Source of the DNA: Rhynchopus sp. YZ270_cl-10
Lineage: Eukaryota; Euglenozoa; Diplonemea; Diplonemida; Diplonemidae
Length of the DNA stretch: 64,000 bases
Direction of reading: 5' to 3'
NCBI GenBank assembly: GCA_964035575.1
Contig: OZ037893.1
Location: forward strand, 868,001-932,000
Under the pieces are notes generated by a model that was given only the letters and a program-made list of their open reading frames with translations, did not search any database and was not told the DNA's origin. This document shows positions 1-10,897 of this stretch, in pieces. Both the position numbers and the translations under genes were made by a program. Positions within the stretch are counted from its first letter, which is position 1. Every line of letters starts with the position of its first letter.

Positions 1-3000
1 CAACAGATGCGCTGCCAGGCCCTCAGAGAACACGTCCGAGCACAGTGCATGCGTACTGCATACATTTCCCTCTGGATGTACCCAAAATACAACTCTCATG
101 TACGCGAGGCAAAGCTAGCCCACCAGGCACTCTCAGCCACGCAGGGCACACTGCTGCGCAAGACAGAGGCATCGAGGGAACATAGCTTGGCTCTTGTTAA
201 GAAGAGTGCAAACCAGGCGCGTATGCTATCTGCATTCAGAGCACTTCAAAGACGCGCGAGTCTTGCCAAGGCTGCGCATGCTGTTGGGGTGCACTGGGCT
301 GTCCGTGGTCACGCATTCTCTCAGGGGGCGAATCTTATGCGCACCTACTCATCGCTCCGAAGGAATGTCCTATGCGCACGCACTGCGAAACGGACAGCAT
401 CAGTGGCAGAGGCGCTTTGTGCACATACTGTGTGCACCTTGGTTGGTCGGTCCTTCTGGAAGTGGACTGCGTTCTTGGAATGCAAACGTGGCGAGGCGAA
501 TTCTACTACTGTGTCCAATGTACTGCAAACTCAGCTGCAGGAGATGGGGGCTAGGTTGGAGAAGGTGAAGAGGGTTCGTCGCTCTGTGGTGTCGCGGGTG
601 GCGGAGGGGACCGAGAACTGTTTGAGACGCCGGATCTTCATTTATCTTAGGGGATGTGTTCACCGCAGACGTTTACGTGCGTTGGGAGCGGCAGGTGGTG
701 TGACTGTACTGCGTGGTGCTGCACAGAATGTGATGAAGCATGCATTCGAAGCACTTCGACACTTCATTGCACACAAACGCGAAGCAAAAACGGCACGCAC
801 CATGCAAGCTGTAGAAGGGCTAAACGAAATCCTCCGGGAACGTGTTGCTACAGCAGAGGAACGGCAGAGGCAACAGAGCGAAGAAGACAGCCACACCGCA
901 GCACGGTTTTTGCAGCGCGAAGAGGAGCTAGCCGCTGTACGGGCAGAGCTTTCCTCTGAGCGTTCAGAGGTCCGGCAGTTGGAGCGGAACATTGCAGAAC
1001 ATCTTGCCGAGCTTGCGGGAACTGAATCTGTCATAACATCACTCCGGCGTGAGGTAGGCGACATCCAAAAGGAAAAGCTTCTTGCGGACAGAGCAGCACG
1101 GAAGTTGGAGGCGCGGGTTGAAGAGACGGTACGTCTATTGGAGGCAAAGGAGGGCGACTGCCGTGACCTCATGCACGAAGTCGAACAGCACGTCGTGGCA
1201 TGCAAAGAGAAGGACACATCCGAGCGGCACCTGAAGCTGCAGATCAGCACCTTACAGAGCGTTGCGTCACAGCATGCTGCCACGCTGCGTACACTGGAGG
1301 AGCTCGAACAGAGCAAGACCGAGGCTGACAAACAGATCAAAACTCTGACAAAAACGCACCGCACATTAGAAGATGCCCACACCTCCTTACGCGAGCAGGG
1401 TGAAAAGGACGTAGCTGCCCTGAAGACCTCCCTCTACGAAGAAACGCTCAACACTGAGAAACTCACCACCGAGCACACCAGAACAATCCTGCAGATGCAG
1501 TCTGGGGTCCTTGCTGTGCTGCTGCGGCGCAGTGAGGTGAGCGTTGTAGCACGATGCTACTCTAACCTACGGCTTTATGCTGTTACCCATGCAGGACGTC
1601 GGAGTCTGAAGACCTCCCAAGGTGCGTCTGCACGGACAGTCTCTGAGGTGTTAGCATCGAAGACGGCGGCGCTGTTGCAGAGCAGGGTGTACCATAGCCT
1701 CAACGGGAACAGATGTGGTGCCGTGCATCGTGCAGAGGTGTACAGCATGGAGGTGGAGAGCGGTGCGCAGAAGAAGGAGATTGCGCAGCTTGACAGCCGT
1801 GTCCAGGAGTGTGTGCTAGAGAAGGCGGTGCTCCTTGCAGCTGCCCGCACCAAGGCGTTGTTGCAGCCCTATTATGGAAGGTTGGCCGCATTCATGTGCA
1901 GGCAGCAGCAACGTAGTGGGCGACTGCATGTCGCTTCCAAAGCGCTGGAAGGGCGTGCGAATAAAGAGGTGGCCCAGCGTTACCTAGCGTGTTTGGTTGC
2001 CTTTGTCGCAAAAGGAAGGGTTCGTGTGGGGCAGAGGGAGCGTGCAGATCTCATGAAGGGTCGTGTGGTGTTGGCGCAGATGTCTGTGACGTTTTCACGG
2101 TGGTGTATGTACACTGTGATGACTGCTAGGAAACAGAGTGAGACCAGCCACCACGACGAACTCTCCTCCACAAGAAAGGAGCTGGAAGGTCTTGTCAGTA
2201 CTTTGCGTGCGACGAGTGAGGAGGAGGTGGGTGTCCTGCGCAGCGACCTGGCTCATGCACAGACGCGGGTGGAGGAGGCAGAAAGGCAGACAGCACTGCA
2301 GAAGAAGGACCTCTCCGAAGGCAGCGCCGCTCTGCAAGCAAAGGACGCACAACTGCGTGCACTGGCAGAGGAGGTAGCTACCCTGAGCACAGCTGCGGAA
2401 CGTCTTGCAACAGAGAAGGAACAACTCGGCAAGCGCTTGAAGAAGTACCAGGACACATGCCAGGAGGCAATGGATGAGACGGCTGCCGTCCGTGAAGAGC
2501 ACAACACCCTCTCACGCAAAAGCACTGCAGCAGCACAAACACTGACGAAGGAAAGGGACGCGCTTTCAGAGGAATTGACCACTGTGCAAGAACGCATTGC
2601 ACTGCTGGACGCAAAGTACACCGACTCTGTCAAGGACAATGCAGCGACAGAGGAACGTCTGCAGGAGGCGGTACGGACGCATGAGGAGGAGCTTCAAAAG
2701 GTGAACCAGGTGGTGACAGAGAAGGCTGTGCTTGTGACGGAGCTGGAGGCACGCATTGCTGGGGCAAGAACCGGGTCGGAGTCTGCAGAGAAAGAGCGGA
2801 GCCGGCTTGTCGAACGTTGTGATGCATTGGAGGCATGTGCGCTCGACACTGAGAGGACGCACAACGACATCACCGAAGCCAAGAATGCGGACATCCAGCA
2901 ACTCACAGCACAGCTTGCAGAACTCACCTTGGAGCACGACTCTGCACAGCTTTCCACAGCACAACTCCATGACACCCACAACCTCTTAGTCGAAGCCGAC

Positions 3001-5658
3001 CAGGAGAAGGCAGAGCTGATTGCAACACAAACAAAAGATATCACAGCACTGACAGAAGAGCTCGATACAGTACGCAATGCACACACCGCTTTGGACCACA
3101 CACTGAACGAAGCGAGGGAGCAACACACCTTGACAGAGACATCACTGCAGGAGGACATTGTGGCAAAGGAAGCACGCATTGTGTGTCTCACTGCGGAGGT
3201 GACATCTGCGTTGGAGGCACATCAGAGCAGCGAAGCTGAGCACGAAGGAATACAACTGGAGCTGACTGCGAAGGTGACTCGTTTGGAGGGAGAGCTCAAT
3301 ACACTGCACACCACGCATACTGATGTAACACAGCAGCTTGCAGAAGAAACCACCACCTCCGCAACACTGCAGGAGGCAGTACGGACGCATGAGGAGGAGC
3401 TTCAAAAGGTGAACCAGGTGGTGACAGAGAAGGCTGTGCTTGTGACGGAGCTGGAGGCACGCATTGCTGGGGCAAGAACCGGGTCGGAGTCTGCAGAGAA
3501 AGAGCGGAGCCGTCTTATCAAACGTTGTGATGCATTGGAGGCATGTGCGCTAGACACTGAGAGGACGCACAACGACATCACCGAAGCCAAGAATGCGGAC
3601 ATCCAGCAACTCACAGCACAGCTTGCAGAGCTCACCTTGGAGCACGACTCTGCACGACTTTCCACAGCACAACTCCATGACACCCACAACCTCTTAGTCG
3701 AAGCCGACCAGGAGAAGGCAGAGCTGATTGCAACACAAACAAAAGATATCACAGCACTGACAGAAGAGCTCGATACAGTACGCAATGCACATACCGCTTT
3801 GGACCACACACTGAACGAAGCAAGGGAGCAACACACCTTGACAGAGACATCACTGCAGGAGGACATTGAGGCAAAGGAAGCACGCATTGTGTGTCTCACT
3901 GCGGAGGTGACATCTGCGTTGGAGGCTCATCAGAGCAGCGAAGCTGAGCACGAAGGAATACAACTAGAGTTGACTGCGAAGGTGACTCGTTTGGAGGGAG
4001 AGCTCAATACACTACACACCACGCACACTGATGTAACACAGCAGCTTGCAGAAGAAACCACCACCTCCGCAACACTACGCACAGAGCTTGCAGACAGCAC
4101 AGCCGAGACGGCACGCCTCTCTGCCCTTCTCCTCCATAGTGGCGATGAAATGTCTGAACTACACGAAAATGGTGGAAAATTTGGAGAATATGTCCGTGAA
4201 AACACGGCAGCAATGTCGACCACAGTACAAGAACTGCAGGAGGTGATGGAAACCACGTTGGCGCGGGCAGCAGAATTGGAGGAGGAGTTGACTGCATCTC
4301 AAAGCGAGAACGGCCATCTTGCGCAGCAGATTGCGGAGTTGGAACGGTCCAGTGAGACGCTGCAGACAAGCATCACAGCACTACGCCACAATGCCTCAGA
4401 AAAGGAAGACACAACACGACGCATGGAAGAAGAGCTTCATGCGGTGAAGACACAAAAGGCAGGACTTCGCGCATCACTGGACGTTGCAGACGTACGCCTT
4501 CTGGAGGCGCAAGAAGCTGCCACCGCCGCCACCGCAAAGGCCGCCGCCATTCAGACAACGTTCTCCGCACTGCAGACCCGCGTTGAAACAGCAGAACAGA
4601 AACATAAATCGCAAGAAGCATCACTCCGTGACGGACAACGCCTTCAAGAGACAGCACACCGTGCACAACGCGACGCCGAGGAGGCTCTCAAGGAGGCTCT
4701 CACCTCTGCAACCGCGCAACAACAAAAATCGGACGCAACGATTCTAGAAATGCGGGCCGCAGTCCGCTCCGCAAACACCGAATCTCACAAACAAGCGGAA
4801 GACGTACTGCGCACCCAACAGAACCTCACTGCCTTACAACGCAAACTGGACGACACACAAACAACCCTTACCCAGAAGCTTCTTGAAAGCGCTACCAGCC
4901 TCTCTACCCTTCAGGACGAACGCCGCACTGCGTTACAACGTCTTGAATCCGCTGAAGCTGAGATCAAAGAGAAAACCCTAGAGGCTAGCGTACTGCACCA
5001 CAAACTCTCTCTCTCCGAAACGGAGAGCGAAGAACACAAACTGCAGGCACAAGAATTATCCCAAAAGCTTGCGTCTGCGAGAACAAACTGCGCGAAGTTT
5101 GAAATGGAAGCACTTCATGCACGCGAAGCTCAAGGAACCTCCGCAGCACGCTCTGCAGAGCTAAGCGAAACAGTACGAGAGTTGGAAGCAAAGGTCATTG
5201 AATTAGGCTCACCCATGGAGACAACCCTTGGTGCAGGAGCTGTGTCTGAGGAAGATAATCTGGTAGAAGAAAACTTTGCCTTGCGGATTCAACTAGAGGA
5301 GACCGTAACAAAGCTGTCTCGCACGACGCAAGAGAAACGGCAGCTCGAAGATCTGATGAGCGAACGTGAAGAGGACCTGCTCTCTAGTTCATCATGTGCC
5401 CTGCAGACCTCCAGGAATGTGACGAAAGACATCCATGAAGAGGAGATCGCGCTGCTCACAGAGGAAAACGACCTTCTCCGCCAGCGTGTCACAGAGCTCG
5501 AAACGGAGAGTCCTTGTAACTACAATGGGTTTTGTGAGCAGGGGTCCCCAAATCACAGACCCGTTCGGCAAGACCTGGTACCTCTCGACCCAAGCGTCAC
5601 AGTGAACACCGATGAGTGTCAGATTTCCCCAGCAAGCAGTTTTCATAGTTCCCCATAG
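1..5658 (+). CDS. Giant coiled-coil protein, 5' end outside the window
   Basis: The reading frame is open from base 1 (the first ATG is at 7) to TAG at 5656-5658, so at least 1883 residues are present and the true start may lie upstream. The first ~290 residues and residues ~500-720 hold degenerate helical units of the form R-x-Y/F-x-x-L/W followed by basic residues, for example RSFWKWTAFLECKR and FSRWCMYTVMTARK. These resemble repeats of large cytoskeletal proteins and are loosely SFI1-like. Most of the remainder is heptad-type coiled coil rich in E, Q, A, L, K and T. Residues 885-1120 and 1121-1356 are a nearly exact tandem duplication. No enzyme motif is seen. A structural role at the flagellum, basal body or cytoskeleton is likely by analogy only. 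The long antisense frames here are mirror images of the coiled-coil codons. Confidence 0.85.
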   Translation, partial: QQMRCQALREHVRAQCMRTAYISLWMYPKYNSHVREAKLAHQALSATQGTLLRKTEASREHSLALVKKSANQARMLSAFRALQRRASLAKAAHAVGVHWAVRGHAFSQGANLMRTYSSLRRNVLCARTAKRTASVAEALCAHTVCTLVGRSFWKWTAFLECKRGEANSTTVSNVLQTQLQEMGARLEKVKRVRRSVVSRVAEGTENCLRRRIFIYLRGCVHRRRLRALGAAGGVTVLRGAAQNVMKHAFEALRHFIAHKREAKTARTMQAVEGLNEILRERVATAEERQRQQSEEDSHTAARFLQREEELAAVRAELSSERSEVRQLERNIAEHLAELAGTESVITSLRREVGDIQKEKLLADRAARKLEARVEETVRLLEAKEGDCRDLMHEVEQHVVACKEKDTSERHLKLQISTLQSVASQHAATLRTLEELEQSKTEADKQIKTLTKTHRTLEDAHTSLREQGEKDVAALKTSLYEETLNTEKLTTEHTRTILQMQSGVLAVLLRRSEVSVVARCYSNLRLYAVTHAGRRSLKTSQGASARTVSEVLASKTAALLQSRVYHSLNGNRCGAVHRAEVYSMEVESGAQKKEIAQLDSRVQECVLEKAVLLAAARTKALLQPYYGRLAAFMCRQQQRSGRLHVASKALEGRANKEVAQRYLACLVAFVAKGRVRVGQRERADLMKGRVVLAQMSVTFSRWCMYTVMTARKQSETSHHDELSSTRKELEGLVSTLRATSEEEVGVLRSDLAHAQTRVEEAERQTALQKKDLSEGSAALQAKDAQLRALAEEVATLSTAAERLATEKEQLGKRLKKYQDTCQEAMDETAAVREEHNTLSRKSTAAAQTLTKERDALSEELTTVQERIALLDAKYTDSVKDNAATEERLQEAVRTHEEELQKVNQVVTEKAVLVTELEARIAGARTGSESAEKERSRLVERCDALEACALDTERTHNDITEAKNADIQQLTAQLAELTLEHDSAQLSTAQLHDTHNLLVEADQEKAELIATQTKDITALTEELDTVRNAHTALDHTLNEAREQHTLTETSLQEDIVAKEARIVCLTAEVTSALEAHQSSEAEHEGIQLELTAKVTRLEGELNTLHTTHTDVTQQLAEETTTSATLQEAVRTHEEELQKVNQVVTEKAVLVTELEARIAGARTGSESAEKERSRLIKRCDALEACALDTERTHNDITEAKNADIQQLTAQLAELTLEHDSARLSTAQLHDTHNLLVEADQEKAELIATQTKDITALTEELDTVRNAHTALDHTLNEAREQHTLTETSLQEDIEAKEARIVCLTAEVTSALEAHQSSEAEHEGIQLELTAKVTRLEGELNTLHTTHTDVTQQLAEETTTSATLRTELADSTAETARLSALLLHSGDEMSELHENGGKFGEYVRENTAAMSTTVQELQEVMETTLARAAELEEELTASQSENGHLAQQIAELERSSETLQTSITALRHNASEKEDTTRRMEEELHAVKTQKAGLRASLDVADVRLLEAQEAATAATAKAAAIQTTFSALQTRVETAEQKHKSQEASLRDGQRLQETAHRAQRDAEEALKEALTSATAQQQKSDATILEMRAAVRSANTESHKQAEDVLRTQQNLTALQRKLDDTQTTLTQKLLESATSLSTLQDERRTALQRLESAEAEIKEKTLEASVLHHKLSLSETESEEHKLQAQELSQKLASARTNCAKFEMEALHAREAQGTSAARSAELSETVRELEAKVIELGSPMETTLGAGAVSEEDNLVEENFALRIQLEETVTKLSRTTQEKRQLEDLMSEREEDLLSSSSCALQTSRNVTKDIHEEEIALLTEENDLLRQRVTELETESPCNYNGFCEQGSPNHRPVRQDLVPLDPSVTVNTDECQISPASSFHSSP
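2659..4074 (+). repeat. In-frame tandem duplication, 2 x 708 bp
   Basis: Copy 1 is 2659-3366 and copy 2 is 3367-4074. Each is exactly 236 codons, begins CTGCAGGAGGC and ends in codons for TTTSAT. By eye only four residues differ between the translated copies (VE to IK, Q to R, V to E), so the duplication is recent or is kept uniform by conversion. Confidence 0.93.
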
Positions 5659-6443
5659 TAATTTTGATATGTCGGGAGGGGAGTTTTTTTTCTCTGATTT
5701 TAGTGATATTTTTTGTAACGTTGAAAGAGTGGGTGGGGGGAAGGGTTGTCCAAACGTGCATTTTTCTTTTGCAAAAAAAAAATGTGTTTTATTTGTGTCT
5801 CTTATCCGAAACGGCCTCCTATATGGGGTTCAGTCCGCCCAACGCTCAGGGTCACAATATCGTTTCTTAGCCCTTTTTTAAAAGGTGTATCGTGGTCTGC
5901 CTGTGTAGATATTTCTCTTTTTTAACAGGCTTTGTTCACTTTATGAGCATTATTGTACCTATTTTTTAAGTTTTTTGAATGCGTCTGATGAACGATGAGG
6001 CGTTTGCACTTTCAACTCTTTCTTTTTTTGAATAAATCTGTGTTTTTTTTTCACATACCTTCAAAAAAAAAATTTTTACAGTACCAATTTGCGAAGCACG
6101 TATCTATTCTTTTAGAAAGTTTTTTTTCTTTTTTTTTTGGTTTGGTTCTGTTTTTTTCTGTCAACGAATTTTTTTGCAAAAGCTGTTTTTTCCCCCTTTC
6201 GTATGATGTCACCGCAATGGTGCACCCTATTACAACCACTTTCCTCACACATTCTCCTCCCCCTCCTCTTTTTCCGTGTCACTTTCATCTTTCAAAGAGT
6301 TGTTTATAACCACTGTCTACACCCAATTACCGTAAGTATAAGTGTTTGTTCGTAGAAAAAAGCTGGGGTTTCTGACCAGTTTGGGACTTTGTGTGGTCTA
6401 GTATTTTGCGAACGATATCAAGGTGGCTGAGTATGAGTTGCTT

Positions 6444-6556
6444 GAAATGGATGGTAGGACTGCATGGTTTGGGTCCACCCACGGTACAGGTCATTGTACC
6501 AAAGGTATACTGTTCATGAGAGGGCTGTTGTATTTCAAGTCAAGTTTTTTTTTTGT
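6444..6556 (+). repeat. Composite ~100-bp repeat, copy 1
   Basis: The unit runs GAAATGGATGG, a GGTTTGGGTCCACCC block, GTACC-AAA-GGTA, then a TGAGAGGGCTGTTGTATT block and T-rich tail. It closely matches 20951-21063. A shorter relative lies near 22755-22835. The length, T-rich tail and wide scatter suggest a SINE-like element, but no clear pol III A and B boxes were found. Confidence 0.65.
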
Positions 6557-6560
6557 GTCA

Positions 6561-6589
6561 GTGCCTGCGTCCCAGAGGCGTTTGCACTA
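6561..6589 (+). repeat. Short hairpin unit, AGTGC type
   Basis: Outer arms AGTGC/GCACT and inner arms GCGTC/GGCGT (with G-U pairs) enclose CCAGA. TCAACTTCAC and a T-rich stretch follow. It sits directly after the composite repeat. Confidence 0.65.
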
Positions 6590-6906
6590 TCAACTTCACT
6601 TTTGTGTTCTCCTTTCCCTATTCTTTTGCAAACCGCATTTTTTTTTTTTTTCATTTCTCATTGCATCGCTTGCTTTTCCGGTATTTCAGTATTTTTCATT
6701 GAAAGTAAAGGCCAGTTTGATCGCTGGATTTATTTTGTGTGTATTTTTTTTTGCCCCTAAGTGATTCAACACAACGGGGTACGGGGGGGCATCTACTATG
6801 ATATTGTTGTGAAAACCTTGTAATGTTATGTTCGAGGTTGTGATAACGGTGTAGTGCATTTTACTTTATTTTGTGGTACTAAAACCTACTTTTGTTTATG
6901 TCATTG

Positions 6907-6958
6907 AGGTGACCAAGCACAACGAGGCTTAGGGTCATCTTATAAACTTTTTTCTTTG
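6907..6958 (+). repeat. Short hairpin unit, TAAGC type
   Basis: AGGTGA pairs with TCATCT (one G-U) and AAGC pairs with GCTT around the loop ACAACGAG. TATAAAC and a T-rich tract follow. Confidence 0.6.
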
Positions 6959-7433
6959 TTTTTATTTTGTCCAATTCTTCGATATCCCGGAGAGCACATT
7001 TTTTTGTTCATATATTTTTGTACGCATATCTGATACTCACCCCCCAGCAAAAGCTGCTTAAAAAATGACATCGGGGGCCCTAACGGGCATTTTTATTTTT
7101 CAATTTTTTTTCCAAGGTGACTGAGCACAAGAGCCAATGTTCAAAACCGATGTTCAAAACAGTAAGCAATCTAATAAGACTAAGCACGGCTTAGGTTCAT
7201 TCTTACAAACTTTTTTGTCCACGACAATGTGCACCGCCCTAAGGTACAGCTCTTTCAACGATTTTTCTTTTTCTTATTTCGTCCACCCCTTTTTCAAGTT
7301 CATTCTATTTTGAACCATGTCCAGACCCATCTTCGTGTGATGGCCGTCACTACACTACACAAGTGCACTCTGTCAAATGCGTTTGCGTCTCAAAAACCTC
7401 TGTCGTAAAGATATCTGCATTTAATGAAATACC

Positions 7434-7495
7434 AGTGCCTGCGTCCGTCGATGCTAAAAAAAAACGGTGAGGCGTTTGCACTTTCAACTTTTCTT
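7434..7495 (+). repeat. Short hairpin unit, AGTGC type, long loop
   Basis: AGTGC at 7434 pairs with GCACT at 7478, and GCGTC pairs with GGCGT inside. The loop is enlarged by an A run. TTTCAACTTTTC follows. It lies about 370 bp before the PDZ gene start. Confidence 0.6.
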
Positions 7496-7867
7496 TAATG
7501 TACATTCATTCCGTCAAGCTTTCTCCCTCCACCCACTCTGTTATGACCTACCCTAGGTGCCTCTAGGGGGAACTCCTCGGGGGGAGAGGCAAGGAAAAAC
7601 TTTATGCAGAAATAATGCCAAAAAAATAAGAGCCCTTTGCGGGTTTCGTTTTTTTTTTTCAGTCTCCAAAAGCAGTTCTTTCTTTCGACCGTTTCTTTTC
7701 TTTCCCTTTTTTTTTTTGTATTTTTTCCCCCTAAACCCCCTCCACAACCCAAAAGTTCTCAAATAATACCAAAGACCACCTATTTTTATATCTCCTCCTC
7801 CCCCTCCTCCTCCCCCCCTCCACATCCCCTCTCTAGAACGCTTCCTAAACCCCCCACAAGAGATGTG

Positions 7868-8884
7868 ATGAGTGACTTAGCGGCGATCCCGTGGTTTACG
7901 CTTCCGGGGTGGTTGGGAGGGGGGTCAGCACAGGCGAACACGGCACAGAGCGACAGCAGCAGCGTACATCACCACCACCACCACCACCACCACCACCACC
8001 CTCCCTCGCAGTATGAAGGCGACACCACCTTTGGCACGGCAACCGGGGGGTCCTCTTTCAACTCAGACGGGCTGTTCACACCATGCGAAAGCATTCTCTC
8101 TGGGATGGCCCCAACAAGCACCCCGCCGGCCCGCCCACGTTTGGCCACAATCCCTGCACTGTCTCTTCCGGGGAAGGCCGTTGTGGTACGAACACCTGAC
8201 AGCCCAGCCTCAAGCGTCACCGTCCCTGAAGGGTACAGTCCAGCAGAGATGACAACACCACGTAACCCCAGCCCTATGCACAGCCATAACAGCCCCTTCC
8301 AAGGCTCTGCAGGAAAACGCTTTGCGGTTGTCAAATATGAAGACCAAATTACCCTATCAGACACACCAACAGGGCATGTGGAGATCTGTGCGTTGTGTAG
8401 AGGGGCAGGTGATGTGGGGGTAGGGGTGGATGCACGGATGAGGGTGAGTCATGTACAGGAAGGTTCGCCTGCGTATCGTGCTGGGCTGGCAGCGTATTTT
8501 GGGGCAAGGATTGTTGCGATTAATGGTGTGACGGTTGGGACACCGGAAGGGGCGGCGAAGGCGTTGAACAACCGCGGTGGGTCGGCCTGTGTGATGTTTC
8601 TTCTTGACCCAGGGGGTGGTGGCAGTGGTGTGGACTCCCCCCAACTCTCTGTAACCCGTTCGGTGTACAAATTCATTCCCGAGGATGAAATCGTCGGTGG
8701 GATCGGCTCTGCCCGACGCAGCAGAACCGTGTCCCTCAGAACGGCGTCGCCCTCGCTTGCATCCCCTATGAGTACCAACACCCTCTCTGTGTCACGTGAT
8801 TTCGAAACCCCGAGACAAAGCTGGTCAATCCCAGAGGACCCCACCTTCACAGACAATATCACAATACAGGAGGAACGGTTGTGA
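7868..8884 (+). CDS. PDZ-domain protein with polyhistidine run
   Basis: The start is the first ATG in the frame (7868) and gives 338 residues. A single PDZ domain spans roughly residues 168-248. It shows the strand-turn-strand pattern of PDZ domains, with VQEGSPAYRAGLA followed by GARIVAINGVTVG, where the usual 'G D x I L x V N' stretch would be. The carboxylate-binding GLGF loop is not obvious. Before it is an S/T/P-rich, probably disordered region with 11 consecutive His residues encoded by a CAT(CAC)10 microsatellite at about 7967-8000. The tail is also S/T-rich. Family knowledge suggests a scaffold that binds C-terminal peptides of a partner. The partner is not known. No signal peptide or membrane segment is present. 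Confidence 0.8.
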   Translation: MSDLAAIPWFTLPGWLGGGSAQANTAQSDSSSVHHHHHHHHHHHPPSQYEGDTTFGTATGGSSFNSDGLFTPCESILSGMAPTSTPPARPRLATIPALSLPGKAVVVRTPDSPASSVTVPEGYSPAEMTTPRNPSPMHSHNSPFQGSAGKRFAVVKYEDQITLSDTPTGHVEICALCRGAGDVGVGVDARMRVSHVQEGSPAYRAGLAAYFGARIVAINGVTVGTPEGAAKALNNRGGSACVMFLLDPGGGGSGVDSPQLSVTRSVYKFIPEDEIVGGIGSARRSRTVSLRTASPSLASPMSTNTLSVSRDFETPRQSWSIPEDPTFTDNITIQEERL

Positions 8885-9531
8885 GAAGGAGAGGGGGAAA
8901 CAAATACCAACGGAAAGTTGCAACAATTTGTTGACAAAAAAAAAAAGTGAAATGAAACACAGTTTCTAGCCCTTCAATGATGACAAAAAAAAAGGTGATT
9001 GTGTCATCCATTTGTTGATATGACCCCTCAAATAGACTCCCCCCTACAAAACACAATGGGAGAGGAAGCGATGGAACGGTGTGAGGAGAGCTTGAACGTA
9101 CTCTCTACTCCCTTTCTCCCTTTCTCTCATTTGTGTCTGTACTCTTGGCAATTTTTTTCCCCTGTTTTTTACCTCTTTTACCTTTTACCTCTGTTGTATT
9201 CATATGTCGATTCAAAAAAAAGGGTACGTTTTCTTAGACTTTTGCACAACCTCCCTCTCCCTCGCAGACTATCGCTGATCCTTATTTGTTTGGTCTCTTC
9301 TGTAAGCGGGTAGGGTGGGGTGGGGGTCCACCCGCCCTGAGGGGGAAGCTGGATGAGAGACAAACTCCTGCGATTTTAGATGTCACGAAGCAAGTCATAT
9401 AACATCATCGCCGTGTACCCCACCCCCCTACCTTGTTGTTGGGATACCACCAAAAAGTTAGTGTGAGGACTGTTCCCCCCCCATACTCCTCCCCTACTTA
9501 TCAACAGGAAAAATTCAAAAAAAAAAAAAAA
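8885..9531. other. Intergenic, no gene seen
   Basis: This is a 647-bp stretch with A and T runs, a CT-rich part near 9100-9190 and C-rich patches near 9420-9495. An A14 run directly precedes the ATG of the next gene. No coding region or known RNA was recognised. Confidence 0.6.
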
Positions 9532-10144
9532 ATGGACAAAATAAAACGTCTGGTGTTCGGGAAGGCTGCGGCGCCTACGGGAATGGCAGCACTGAAGGCA
9601 CGTCGTGAGGGGGGCCCGCCTCAGGGCGGTGGTGGAAGTAACAAGGCAAAGGATGAGTTCACGGTGTCGCGTGACTCAGTGTCATCAAAAGGGATTATTC
9701 TGATATCGGGTGTGCTGTTCTTCTTTGGTACGCTTTCTTTGGCGTCGTCGAGCCATTATGGATCAGAGGTATGGCAGCAAAATAGAAACAAATAAAATTC
9801 TTGAGGGACTTTTTTTTAGTCTGAATGGCACCAACAGAGTATCAACAAAGAGACAGAATTTTCCTGATCTTTCTAGCCTTTCAAATTGTGTTCAAATTGA
9901 CAAATCATCTCGCGCGATTTTGCAAAAAAAGCTACTCCAATCCCATCAACTCGACCTTTATACCCCAAATGCCATATATTGCGTATATTTCATTGAATTC
10001 CCAGAAAATTGATCTGAAAAAAAACACACAAAACAGGCACGCAAAAAGAAGGGAGACCACCGCCCTGTGTACATCCCGAACAGTGATGTAGAGCCTACAC
10101 CGCTCCCGCAATCCATGCGAAAACGTGCAGGGTGGACTGAATGA
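9532..10144 (+). CDS. Small single-pass membrane protein, two exons
   Basis: Exon 1 is 9532-9768 and exon 2 is 10037-10144, joined in phase 0 and encoding 114 residues. The intron (9769-10036) begins GTATGG and ends ACAG, which fits every other intron in the window. Exon 2 reads ARKKKGDHRPVYIPN...RKRAGWTE and stops at TGA; a short clean basic exon like this is too short to notice alone but fits well after splicing. Residues 1-53 are basic and glycine-rich. Residues ~54-75 (GIILISGVLFFFGTLSLASS) form one hydrophobic segment, and the C-terminal ~38 residues are soluble. I do not recognise the family. Size and topology resemble small ER or mitochondrial membrane subunits, but that is only a shape comparison. 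Unspliced, exon 1 would read nine residues further to TAA at 9793. Confidence 0.62.
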
Positions 10145-10897
10145 TCGCCCTGTCCCTACCTAGGGGTCTCGCAGCGTCTCTTGCCCACCCCCTCTTCTTC
10201 TTCTACTGCCTTAAAGGTGACCGAAGCCTATGGAACACCGTCTTAGGAGCGATTCCATGAACACTGTTTCGACAGCAAAATGATGTGACATTTGAACGCC
10301 AGAAAGACCGTAAACAATACAATGGACGAAGTGTCACTCTGTTGAGGAAAGTTTTCTTTTTCTTACACTAAACTAAAGAGGCGGTATGGGGGTGAACAAA
10401 AAACTAAGCTAACATTGTGCCACATTGATCCTCACTAATCTACTCTTTTTTTTTTTCGTTGACCGCAGCAGGGGAGAAAAAAAAACTACATTGCGTACAG
10501 ATCCTACCTCGGTAGGTGATTGTCGATACAACAAAAAAACAACCGTCTTTCAAATTTTGCAACAAAAAAAAAAACTGCCTAACCTTACCTGAGTTTATTA
10601 GCTCACGACATTTAAAAAAAAATGTGTATTATCGAACGTTATCCTTCTCTTCCTCTTTGCACTTCTTAATCCTCTCTTTTATACACCACCACCCTCACAG
10701 AAACACATTACACCAAATGCACTAAAACAAAAGGTACCAAAAAAAAACCGCATTCTCTTTCTCTCTCTCTCTCTCCTTCTCTCCTTTTCTGTTTCAAAAA
10801 ATGGTGTGAATCAGAGCACTGAGGCGGACCAAACTAAGGGGGGGCCGGCCCCCTCTTTAGACTCTCTCTTCTTCTCCTCTCGCTGCCTTTTTTTTCT
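10145..10897. other. Intergenic, pyrimidine-rich before the next gene
   Basis: No gene is seen. A degenerate AGGTGACCGAAGCC sequence near 10216 recalls the TAAGC hairpin units. A (CT)n microsatellite lies at about 10757-10785, and the 40 bp before the next ATG are almost pure pyrimidine. Confidence 0.55.

Larger units (their letters stand above)
5659..7867. other. Intergenic, T-rich, with dispersed short hairpin repeats
   Basis: There is no credible coding region in 2.2 kb. Long runs of T and A dominate. The stretch holds several dispersed repeat units (listed separately) at about 5979-6030, 6444-6610, 6907-6958, 7176-7216 and 7434-7495. The last ~150 bp before the next gene are pyrimidine-rich. 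Confidence 0.7.
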
